Shown piece after piece: positions 13,509 to 18,912 of a stretch of 18,912 nt of DNA. The DNA comes from Lachnospiraceae bacterium (GTDB lineage: Bacteria > Bacillota > Clostridia > Lachnospirales > Lachnospiraceae), in assembly GCA_014804185.1 (NCBI GenBank), contig JAAVAG010000220.1, positions 1 through 18,912 of the forward strand. Reading direction: 5' to 3'. The notes below the pieces were generated by a model that searched no databases, was not told the origin of the DNA, and worked only from the letters and a program-made list of their open reading frames with translations. Numbering within the stretch: the first letter of the stretch is position 1; each line of letters opens with the position of its first letter. The translations under genes and the position numbers were made by a program.

Positions 13509-13516
13509 CATCATGG

Positions 13517-13562
13517 CAGGACCCGTAAAGTCCGCGGTTCGAATCCGCTACAAACAATGTTT
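13517..13562 (+). ncRNA. Second, incomplete tRNA-like segment (anticodon-like hairpin plus T-arm)
   Basis: Directly after the permuted tRNA mimic comes GGAC-CCGTAAA-GTCC (13519-13533), a four-pair stem with a seven-base loop like a tRNA-Tyr anticodon loop but with C in place of T33. It is followed by GCGG-TTCGAAT-CCGC (13534-13548), a canonical T-loop on a four-pair stem, then a weak AAAC-AAT-GTTT hairpin (13552-13562). No matching D-arm or complementary acceptor strand follows, so neither a normal nor a permuted tRNA can be completed. It may be a decayed second Y RNA or part of the first transcript. Confidence 0.4.
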
Positions 13563-13586
13563 TATCCCGGTTTTAGACGCGTTCCG

Positions 13587-13796
13587 CATTCGGATAGGCT
13601 ATCCGGCGGGGTAACCCATTCGGATGGGAAGCAGTCCGGCCAGGCGCCTGAAGTCCGGGGATACCGCAGGGGAAAAGGAGAAACAGCCGCCTGAAAAACA
13701 GATCGTCCGTCTGCATGCAGGGATGATCCGCAGACGCACGGCGGCCCTTTCTCCCGGACATCTGCTCAACCGGACTTCCGCATCAGGTCGGAGAAG
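13587..13796 (+). other. Structured non-coding stretch before the slipin gene
   Basis: Several inverted repeats lie here. CGGATA-GGC-TATCCG is at 13591-13605; CCCAT-TCGG-ATGGG at 13615-13628; the palindrome CAGGCGCCTG at 13641-13650 is flanked by two direct AGTCCGG copies at 13633 and 13652. CGTCTGC and GCAGACG pair at 13708-13736 around a 15-base loop. The word CATTCGGAT occurs twice (13587 and 13617). A 67-codon open frame crosses the area but resembles no protein. The stretch is probably a structured leader of the slipin operon or part of the RNA genes; the function is unknown. Confidence 0.4.
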
Positions 13797-13823
13797 ACAG
13801 GAGAGATTAGGAGGAAAATCAAT

Positions 13824-14933
13824 ATGAAGTATATGATTAAAGATAATCAGGCAGGATTTGTGTTGAAGCATGGAGTATTTCAGAAGATGATTCAGGCGGG
13901 GAACTATCGTTATTCCAAAACACTGGGATATACGGTGGAGACGGAGGAGATGTCAGGGGAACTGACATATACGGGAGTTCCCTATCAGATACTTGTAAAA
14001 GACCGCGCATTCCAAGAAGCCGTTTTGCATGTGGAGATTCCGGACGGCCAGGCGGGATTCATCTACATAAACGGAAAACTGTCCTGTTTTGCAGGGCGGA
14101 AAGAGTACACGTTCTGGAATGTGTTTGACCGTTATGAGGTAAAGACCGTGTCCATGGAGCAGGCAGAGATGGGGCCTGAGGTGTCAAGGCAGATGCTCGC
14201 CCTGCTTCCCAAAAGCTTTTATACGGAAGTACAGGTAGGGGAGGGGGAAACCGGACTGGTATACTACGATAATGTGCTGCAGAAGCAGCTTTCCAGAGGG
14301 GTATACCGTTTCTGGAATTATGCGCAGAATGTCACATATGTGGTGCTGGATATGAGACAGAAGCAGATCGATATCGTAGGGCAGGAAATTCTGACCAGGG
14401 ATAAGATCGGCATCCGGATGAATGTCGCCTGCCTGTATAAGATCAGGGATGCTGTGGAATTTGCCGCTACGGTTTCGGATATAAAGGGACAACTGTATTC
14501 GGCGGTACAGCTTGCCATCAGGGAGATCGTGGGAAATTACAAGCTGGATGAAATACTGGAGGCAAAAGAGCAGATTTCCGGAGAAATTTACCAGACACTG
14601 AAAGAGCGGGAGGGAATGTTCTGCGTAAACTTTCTGACTGCCGGAATCAAGGATATCATATTGCCCGGCGAGATCAGAGAGATTATGAATTCCGTGCTGG
14701 TGGCGGAAAAGACCGCACAGGCAAATGTGATCTCCAGGAGAGAGGAGGTGGCCTCCACCAGGTCGCTGCTCAACACGGCAAAACTGATGGAAGAGAACCA
14801 GACACTCTACAAGCTGAAGGAACTGGAGTACCTGGAGAGAATATGCGAGAAAGTGGGGGAGATCTCTGTAGGCGGCAGCGCCGGTATTGTGGAGCAGCTG
14901 GGGAAAATGATAGGCACGGGACGGGCGGGGTGA
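13824..14933 (+). CDS. Slipin / SPFH (Band-7) domain protein, no membrane anchor seen
   Basis: This 369-residue protein belongs to the SPFH/Band-7/stomatin group, of the slipin type reported beside rtcB in many bacteria. An N-terminal module (1-125) of repeated beta-strand segments carries two similar copies of an AGF-x(2)-x-G motif (DNQAGFVLKHG and DGQAGFIYINGK), and a third in ETGLVYYDNVL near 145. The SPFH core follows from about 165 to 290 (VVLDMRQKQIDIVGQEILTRDKIGIRM, VQLAIREIVGNYKLDEIL), then a helical, coiled-coil-like tail (about 290-345). No hydrophobic membrane segment is visible, unlike most stomatins, so it is probably cytoplasmic or peripheral. AGGAGG lies nine bases before ATG 13824. 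It ends 7 or 13 bases before the polymerase gene, so they share a transcript. It probably assembles oligomeric rings or scaffolds supporting the repair system (inference). Confidence 0.85.
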   Translation: MKYMIKDNQAGFVLKHGVFQKMIQAGNYRYSKTLGYTVETEEMSGELTYTGVPYQILVKDRAFQEAVLHVEIPDGQAGFIYINGKLSCFAGRKEYTFWNVFDRYEVKTVSMEQAEMGPEVSRQMLALLPKSFYTEVQVGEGETGLVYYDNVLQKQLSRGVYRFWNYAQNVTYVVLDMRQKQIDIVGQEILTRDKIGIRMNVACLYKIRDAVEFAATVSDIKGQLYSAVQLAIREIVGNYKLDEILEAKEQISGEIYQTLKEREGMFCVNFLTAGIKDIILPGEIREIMNSVLVAEKTAQANVISRREEVASTRSLLNTAKLMEENQTLYKLKELEYLERICEKVGEISVGGSAGIVEQLGKMIGTGRAG

Positions 14934-14940
14934 TGAAGAC

Positions 14941-16476
14941 GTGCAGATGACCGGGAAAGACCATGTTTATATTGCAATCGATTTGAAATCTTTTTACGCC
15001 TCTGTGGAATGCGTGGAGCGGGGACTGGACCCTCTGACGGTAAATCTTGTGGTGGCGGACAGCAGCAGGACAGAAAAAACCATCTGTCTGGCGGTCTCGC
15101 CTTCTCTGAAAGAGTATGGCATTCCGGGGCGCGCAAGACTGTTTGAAGTGGTACAGAAAGTCAGAGAGGCAAATGCCTGGCGCCGGAGCGGTGCGCCGGG
15201 GAGAAAATTTACCGGGGAATCTTATGACAGCACCAGGCTGAAAGAGTCCCCGGAGCTTTCGATTTCCTATATCACCGCTTCTCCGCGAATGGCTCTTTAC
15301 ATGGAGTACAGCAAAAGAATCTATGATATTTATCTGAAATATATAGCGCCCGAGGATATCCATGTCTATTCCATAGACGAAGTTTTTATGGATGTCACCG
15401 GATATCTGGAGGTTTACCGGGTTTCCCCGCGGGAACTGGCGAAGAAAATGATACAGGAAGTGCTGCGGGAAACAGGAATTACCGCTGCTGCAGGGATCGG
15501 TACAAATCTGTATCTGTGCAAGGTGGCAATGGACATAGAGGCCAAGCATGTGGAGGCGGACGAGGACGGCGTGCGGATCGCGCTGCTGGACGAGAGAAAG
15601 TATCGTGAGCGCCTGTGGGGGCATCGCCCGCTTACAGATTTCTGGCGCGTGGGCAGGGGCTATGCGGCGAAACTGGAGGAGAACGGACTGTTTACCATGG
15701 GAGATATCGCCAGGTGCAGTCTGGGAAAACCGGGCGATTATTACAACGAGGATCTGCTTTACAGACTGTTCGGTGTCAATGCGGAACTGCTCATCGATCA
15801 TGCCTGGGGGTGGGAGCCGTGTACCATCGCGGATGTAAAGGCTTACAAACCGGAGAGCAGCAGTCTTAGTTCAGGTCAGGTGCTCAGATGCCCGTACAGT
15901 TTTGAAAAGGGCAGGCTGATCGTTCGGGAGATGACGGATCTACTGGCTCTGGATCTGCTGGACAAACGGTTAGTGACAAACCAGATTGTCCTGGATATCG
16001 GATATGACATAGAAAATCTTGCGGATCCCGAGATCAGAAAACAATACAAAGGACCGGTCACCACTGATCATTATGGACGCAAGGTTCCGAAGCATGCGCA
16101 TGGCAGCGCCAATATAGAGAGATACACTTCTTCCGCAAAGATGCTGACAGATGCGGCGATGGAACTGTACGACAGGATTGTGGACGAAAATCTGCTGGTC
16201 AGGCGGGTCACGGTCACGGCAAATCATGTGGCTGAGGAGGGCACGACAGAGCAGGAGAGTGCATATGAACAGCTGAATTTTTTTACAGATTATGAGGCGC
16301 TGCAGAAACAGAGGCAGGCTCAGGAAGCTGCGCTTGAGCGGGAGCGGAAAATGCAGGAGGCTATGCTTCACATCAAAAAGAAATTTGGGAAAAACGCGAT
16401 TCTGAAAGGGATGAACCTGGAGGATGGGGCTATGACAGTGGAGCGAAACCGGCAGATCGGAGGACATAAGGCATGA
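14941..16476 (+). CDS. Y-family (UmuC/DinB-type) translesion DNA polymerase
   Basis: This 511-residue error-prone polymerase acts at stalled replication forks. Catalytic acidic residues appear in IAIDLKSFYASVE (Asp14) and SIDEVFMDV (Asp146-Glu147). The little-finger domain follows from about 300, and a beta-clamp binding motif QLNFF is at 444-448, before a charged helical tail. The length and the internal acidic/aromatic layout resemble the UvrX/YqjW group of Gram-positive UmuC-like polymerases. The start may be GTG 14941 or ATG 14947; ribosome binding sites are weak for both, consistent with coupling to the slipin gene just upstream. Its stop overlaps the start of the next gene (ATGA). No Clostridial LexA-like GAAC-N4-GTTC box was seen ahead of this operon. 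Its presence in an rtcB operon suggests a combined nucleic-acid damage response. Confidence 0.93.
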   Translation: MQMTGKDHVYIAIDLKSFYASVECVERGLDPLTVNLVVADSSRTEKTICLAVSPSLKEYGIPGRARLFEVVQKVREANAWRRSGAPGRKFTGESYDSTRLKESPELSISYITASPRMALYMEYSKRIYDIYLKYIAPEDIHVYSIDEVFMDVTGYLEVYRVSPRELAKKMIQEVLRETGITAAAGIGTNLYLCKVAMDIEAKHVEADEDGVRIALLDERKYRERLWGHRPLTDFWRVGRGYAAKLEENGLFTMGDIARCSLGKPGDYYNEDLLYRLFGVNAELLIDHAWGWEPCTIADVKAYKPESSSLSSGQVLRCPYSFEKGRLIVREMTDLLALDLLDKRLVTNQIVLDIGYDIENLADPEIRKQYKGPVTTDHYGRKVPKHAHGSANIERYTSSAKMLTDAAMELYDRIVDENLLVRRVTVTANHVAEEGTTEQESAYEQLNFFTDYEALQKQRQAQEAALERERKMQEAMLHIKKKFGKNAILKGMNLEDGAMTVERNRQIGGHKA

Positions 16477-16664
16477 ATAAATATGAGGATATGATGGAAC
16501 TTCCGCACCATGTTTCCCGCTCTCATCCCCAGATGCCCATTTCCGCCCGGGCGGCTCAATTTTCCCCTTTCGCCGCCCTGAAAGGTTATGAGGATGTCAT
16601 CCGGGAGGCGGGACGTCTGGCCGGGGATCGGATGGAACTGGAGGAGGATGAGGATACCCCTTGA
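16473..16664 (+). CDS. Small YolD-like protein, partner of the Y-family polymerase
   Basis: This 63-residue protein contains the motif MPISARAAQFSPFAALKGYE (21-40), matching the DRAAQFAPFAALTGYD-type signature of small YolD-related proteins found right after Y-family polymerase genes in Clostridia. It has a highly acidic C-terminus (MELEEDEDTP). Its ATG 16473 overlaps the polymerase stop (ATGA), indicating translational coupling. YolD-like proteins are thought to act as UmuD-like partners of UmuC-type polymerases, but the mechanism in this group is not established. It is the last gene of the rtcB-side transcription unit. Confidence 0.75.
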   Translation: MNKYEDMMELPHHVSRSHPQMPISARAAQFSPFAALKGYEDVIREAGRLAGDRMELEEDEDTP

Positions 16665-16740
16665 GGAGATTGCGGAGATGACTTTTTGAAAGAAACGAAA
16701 AAACCCTCTTGCCAAATCTTCCTGAGTATGATAAGATAAT

Positions 16741-16772
16741 TTGCGCGAGGTCATCTGAATGGTCTCGTGCAA
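16741..16772 (+). other. 9-bp hairpin just upstream of the tRNA-Cys fragment
   Basis: TTGCGCGAG (16741-16749) pairs with CTCGTGCAA (16764-16772), nine pairs including one G-T, around a 14-base loop that can itself pair CAT with ATG. It lies about 75 bases after the YolD-like gene and six bases before the truncated tRNA-Cys copy. No U-run follows, so it is not a classical intrinsic terminator. It could be an end-of-operon structure, a processing site, or an integrase-related inverted repeat. Confidence 0.4.
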
Positions 16773-16778
16773 AGATGC

Positions 16779-16827
16779 GGCGCAGTAGCCAAGTGGTAAG
16801 GCGTGGGTCTGCAACATCTACGTCACC
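16779..16827 (+). pseudogene. Truncated tRNA-Cys (5' part, GCA anticodon)
   Basis: This copy reproduces the tRNA-Cys 5' acceptor strand GGCGCAG, the D-arm and a GCA anticodon loop CTGCAAC on a wobble-rich but pairable stem (TGGGT/ATCTA). It then keeps similarity through ACGTCACC and breaks inside the 5' strand of the T-stem, continuing as TATAAAAAACTG. The T-loop and 3' acceptor are absent, so it cannot make a normal tRNA. It closely matches the intact tRNA-Cys that begins 78 bases later. The break point is where tyrosine integrases commonly cut tRNA genes, so this may be the remnant of the original attachment site. No promoter was identified. Confidence 0.75.
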
Positions 16828-16856
16828 TATAAAAAACTGAATAAAATGTGTTAAAT

Positions 16857-16928
16857 GGCGCAGTAGCCAAGCGGTAAGGCAATGGTCTGCAACACCAGTA
16901 CGCACCGGTTCAAATCCGGTCTGCGCCT
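16857..16928 (+). tRNA. tRNA-Cys (GCA)
   Basis: The full cloverleaf is visible: acceptor GGCGCAG/CTGCGCC, T8-A9, three-pair D-stem GCC/GGC with loop AAGCGGTAA, and anticodon loop CTGCAAC with GCA (16889-16891). The T-arm is ACCGG-TTCAAAT-CCGGT and the discriminator is U73 (16928), typical for tRNA-Cys. The anticodon stem ATGGT/ACCAG has an unusual A-G mismatch at 27-43; the usual pair is C-G. CCA is not encoded. A terminator follows at once. The integrase gene beginning about 190 bases downstream marks this as the likely attachment gene, and it may itself have been brought in by the element. Confidence 0.9.
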
Positions 16929-16936
16929 CTCAAAAT

Positions 16937-16958
16937 CCCCGAAAAATCGGGGTTTTTT
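16937..16958 (+). terminator. Rho-independent terminator after tRNA-Cys
   Basis: CCCCGA-AAAA-TCGGGG forms a six-pair GC-rich stem with a four-base loop, followed by six T residues. It begins nine bases after the tRNA 3' end and ends the tRNA-Cys transcript. Confidence 0.88.
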
Positions 16959-16984
16959 ATTACCCACTTTTTCTTATATTGTCC

Positions 16985-17060
16985 TTTTAGACCTAAGCCT
17001 CCGTTCTTTTTTTTATTATTTTTTCAAAATTCCATTTTTTTACAAGCACCGTTTTAGACC
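16985..17060. repeat. TTTTAGACC direct repeats near the integrase end (possible arm sites)
   Basis: TTTTAGACC occurs at 16985-16993 and 17052-17060, each preceded by CC or CCG, in AT-rich DNA between the tRNA terminator and the integrase 3' end. Short direct repeats beside an attachment site are typical of integrase arm-type binding sites. The role is inferred from position. The rest of 16959-17118 holds no gene. Confidence 0.35.
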
Positions 17061-17087
17061 GTTCAAAACCGAATAAAATCTTTTCAT

Positions 17088-17120
17088 AAGGTGGTAAGCA
17101 AGTGGAAGGGCATAGGTCTT
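17088..17120 (+). other. Degenerate tRNA-Cys-like segment overlapping the integrase end
   Basis: Bases 17100-17119 match 16 of 20 positions of the truncated tRNA-Cys copy (16791-16810), covering the D-loop to the start of the anticodon loop; the upstream GGTAAGC also resembles the tRNA's GTAGCC. The anticodon position reads TAT, not GCA, and no anticodon stem can form. The segment abuts the stop codon of the integrase at 17119. It is a candidate attachment-site core or an old tRNA remnant carried by the element. Confidence 0.4.
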
Positions 17121-18315
17121 ATAATTGGTCTACTAAATCATGTTTTCCACTGGTATCCGTATGAAGATAGGTCTTAATAACGACCTTGTAGTCATCCCCC
17201 AGCAGTTCGGCCACTGCCTTTATATCCTGATGACTTGATGTTTTACTAAGTAGTCTTGTTGCAAAGGTGTGTCTCAGTGAATGAGTGCCATAATGAGGCA
17301 GTCCGCATTTTCGTAAAATTCTATCAAGAGTTTCCTGTATATTTCGGCTGGTAGGGAAATTGCCTGTACTGGTGCAGACAATCAAGTCATCCCTGATTTG
17401 ATGCTGGCCATAAGTGTCCAACATAATGTTCAGGCATTTCAAGGCTTCCTGATTTAGAGGGATTACCCTGTTGCTTCGAGGATACTTTGGCGGCGTGATA
17501 ATTTGGGTGTAATGTTTTGAAATGCGTTTATCCCTATTTTTCACGTTGCTGACAGTCTCAGAAATATGGATACTTTTTCGGCCTTCTGCATCCTGTTGAA
17601 TTCCGTTCTTAGAAAGAGCTAAAAGTTCACCTTCCCTTAGTCCGGTATTCAAAACAAATACAAGTGCAGGTCCATAGCGATAATTCAGTGTCCCATCAGG
17701 CGTATAGGAAAGAGCCACGTCTTTAATCAGTTCAATAGAATCCTCTGGTATGATCTGAATTTGCTTCGTTTTTACTCCCACTGCTGATTCATCGGGCATT
17801 TCAACGGTAAGAAATGGATCATAAGTCTTAGGAAGATCCTTTTCCGTTTTGCCGTATTTAATCATAGAGTGCAAAAAAAGATACACTTTTCTGATTGTGG
17901 AATAACTGTAGTTTGACTGCATCCCGTCAAGCAGTCCCTGAATATCTGAGGCCTTAAGATTGCACATCAGAATCCTGGATATGGAATGTGGCCTGATATG
18001 ACATTCAAAAATGGACTCTGTGCGGTCATATGCAGTCTGCTTCAGATTCTTTCGCATAACCTGCTGGCTCTTATAATGCAGAAACTTGATAGAATATTGT
18101 TCCACTGTGAGTTTTAAGCTAACTGCTTCCCCAGATTGCACCAAAAATTTGTATTCATCCAGTTTTGCCTTGACCTCCGCCTTTGTTTTGCCGGAGAATT
18201 CTTTGGGAGGCATTCCCTTTCTGTTGTATCGAGCTATCCACCTTCCTTTGTTATTTTTGAATATTGTACCGTCACCTTTGCTGCGCCGAGGTTTTGTTGC
18301 TGTTTCATTCGCCAT
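17119..18315 (-). CDS. int: Tyrosine recombinase / integrase
   Basis: This site-specific integrase of the phage/ICE type inserts its element at a chromosomal attachment site, here probably tRNA-Cys. The 398-residue product starts at ATG 18315 (AAGGAG ten bases upstream); a frame reaching 18414 adds 33 unlikely residues. It has an N-terminal arm-binding-like region (RSKGDGTIFKNNKGRWIARY), a SAM-like core-binding domain (about 70-170), and a catalytic domain with Arg227 (TGLREGELL), Lys277 (TPPKYPRSNR), His345 and Arg348 (HSLRHTF), and nucleophile Tyr383 (VIKTYLHTD). The position normally held by His or Trp in LLGH reads LLGDD, an unusual substitution. It faces the tRNA and is AT-richer than the neighbouring chromosome, consistent with transfer. 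Confidence 0.93.
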   Translation of the reverse strand: MANETATKPRRSKGDGTIFKNNKGRWIARYNRKGMPPKEFSGKTKAEVKAKLDEYKFLVQSGEAVSLKLTVEQYSIKFLHYKSQQVMRKNLKQTAYDRTESIFECHIRPHSISRILMCNLKASDIQGLLDGMQSNYSYSTIRKVYLFLHSMIKYGKTEKDLPKTYDPFLTVEMPDESAVGVKTKQIQIIPEDSIELIKDVALSYTPDGTLNYRYGPALVFVLNTGLREGELLALSKNGIQQDAEGRKSIHISETVSNVKNRDKRISKHYTQIITPPKYPRSNRVIPLNQEALKCLNIMLDTYGQHQIRDDLIVCTSTGNFPTSRNIQETLDRILRKCGLPHYGTHSLRHTFATRLLSKTSSHQDIKAVAELLGDDYKVVIKTYLHTDTSGKHDLVDQL

Positions 18316-18427
18316 AGCTATACGCTCCTTTCTGTAGAAAAGAACTTTACCCTTATTGCGAATGGAAGCAGTAAGTTGTATAAGCATTATATTACAAGGA
18401 AAATGGTTTGACAATGTAATTTGCTAA

Positions 18428-18646
18428 TTAAAAATATAGTTCTTTTCCAATATTTTTCGCTAAAAATTCTTGGATGGCAGTTTTTGATGTAAAATAATCA
18501 CGCCCTATTTTGGCCACTGGGAGAAGTTTGCTCTGTAATAATTCTCTAGTTTTTGTTTTCCCTATCCCCAGCATTTGTGATATTTCTTCGACAGAATATT
18601 TGCGAAAGTCATTATATTGTGATAAATCATTCTTTGTTTTGTTCAT
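18428..18646 (-). CDS. Excisionase-like small DNA-binding protein
   Basis: This 72-residue protein carries a MerR/excisionase-type winged helix-turn-helix: YSVEEISQMLGIGKTKTREL, then a wing LLPVAKIGRDYFTSKTAIQEFL. Excisionases bend DNA to direct the integrase toward excision. ATG 18646 is preferred (GAGG seven bases upstream); ATG 18658 overlaps that site. It lies 112 bp upstream of int on the same strand, the common xis-int order of Gram-positive integrative elements. It could alternatively regulate int transcription. Confidence 0.8.
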   Translation of the reverse strand: MNKTKNDLSQYNDFRKYSVEEISQMLGIGKTKTRELLQSKLLPVAKIGRDYFTSKTAIQEFLAKNIGKELYF

Positions 18647-18658
18647 AATAAACCTCAT

Positions 18659-18912
18659 TAAAAGTTGATAAGTAATCTACACATACCTACCATCACCGTC
18701 TCCTGCGCCCTTCCCGGCCGCGTTGCCTGGCTGCACTGTGTGCAATTCAATCCGGACGGATGACAGACCAAGAGCTGGAGCCACCCACCAGAACCCATAT
18801 ACATGATGGTGCATGTTCTTCAGTTGTCAAAGAACAAAGGAACAGCCATGATAAAAAGCTGATCTATTAAATAAAGACTGGGGAAGAAGCAAAAACTTGA
18901 AAAAATTTTGAA
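18659..18912. other. Non-coding stretch at the element's inner side
   Basis: No gene is visible in these last 254 bases. TGTTCTT (18814-18820) and AAGAACA (18830-18836) form a seven-pair inverted repeat, and its inner part read on the - strand contains TTGACA (18830-18825), a possible -35 for the xis-int transcript, but no well-spaced -10 follows. The remaining bases are AT-rich toward the right edge. The element continues beyond the window. Confidence 0.4.

Noticed and set aside
13479..13556. An ordinary tRNA gene using the D-arm at 13488 and the T-arm at 13533
   Set aside because: The would-be acceptor strands (CAAACGG and ACAAACA) are not complementary and no anticodon stem fits in normal order; the permuted reading pairs correctly.
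13624..13827. 67-codon open frame before the slipin gene
   Set aside because: Composition is Arg/Gly/Pro-rich, no family is recognisable, no good ribosome binding site, and the DNA is dominated by inverted repeats; treated as structured non-coding DNA.
13298..14940. SOS (LexA) control of the polymerase operon
   Set aside because: I looked for the GAAC-N4-GTTC type box upstream of rtcB, slipin and the polymerase and saw none.
1..18912. CRISPR array or rRNA
   Set aside because: No regularly spaced 25-40 bp repeats and no rRNA-like sequence were seen.

Overview
The window looks like a strict anaerobe of the Clostridia, most likely a Lachnospiraceae-type gut bacterium. It has moderately GC-rich coding DNA with Gram-positive ribosome binding sites, oxygen-sensitive 2-hydroxyacyl-CoA dehydratase-type Fe-S proteins with their ATP-driven activator, CooC/HypA/HypB nickel chaperones, paired WYL regulators, and a tRNA-Cys gene followed by an integrase. 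This assignment is inferred from gene families only.

Region 1 (about 200-9484, + strand) is one tight operon: hypB-like GTPase, cooC-like ATPase, two 2-hydroxyacyl-CoA dehydratase-family subunits, their BadF/HgdC-type activator, a 56-residue one-pass membrane protein, a 235-residue protein resembling part of the acetyl-CoA synthase A-cluster subunit (CdhC/AcsB), a 936-residue Fe-S/flavin oxidoreductase, and hypA. Three nickel-insertion factors are present, but no hydrogenase, urease or CO dehydrogenase catalytic subunit. The obvious candidate nickel client is the short acetyl-CoA-synthase-like protein. I read the set as an uncharacterised low-potential redox system: NAD(P)H to the flavoprotein, then the ATP-driven activator, then the dehydratase-like pair. 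Its substrate is unknown.

Region 2 (9459-16664) looks like an RNA-repair and stress locus. Two WYL-domain regulators run leftward. Divergent from them is rtcB (RNA ligase), followed by a 526-bp non-coding stretch, then a slipin (SPFH/Band-7) gene, a Y-family DNA polymerase and a small YolD-like protein. The non-coding stretch contains a near-perfect circularly permuted tRNA mimic at 13447-13508: a T-arm, a 4-bp acceptor stem closed by a GCAA tetraloop, a D-arm, and an anticodon-like stem formed by the two outer ends. This is the architecture of the tRNA-like module of bacterial Y RNAs (YrlA), which are linked to rtcB in some other bacteria. A shared ATACCATGG element lies at the putative promoter of the WYL pair and again just upstream of the RNA, suggesting common control.

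Region 3 (16741-18912) holds a 5'-truncated tRNA-Cys copy, an intact tRNA-Cys with a terminator, then an AT-richer leftward integrase and excisionase-like gene. This is the left end of an integrated element that continues past the window.
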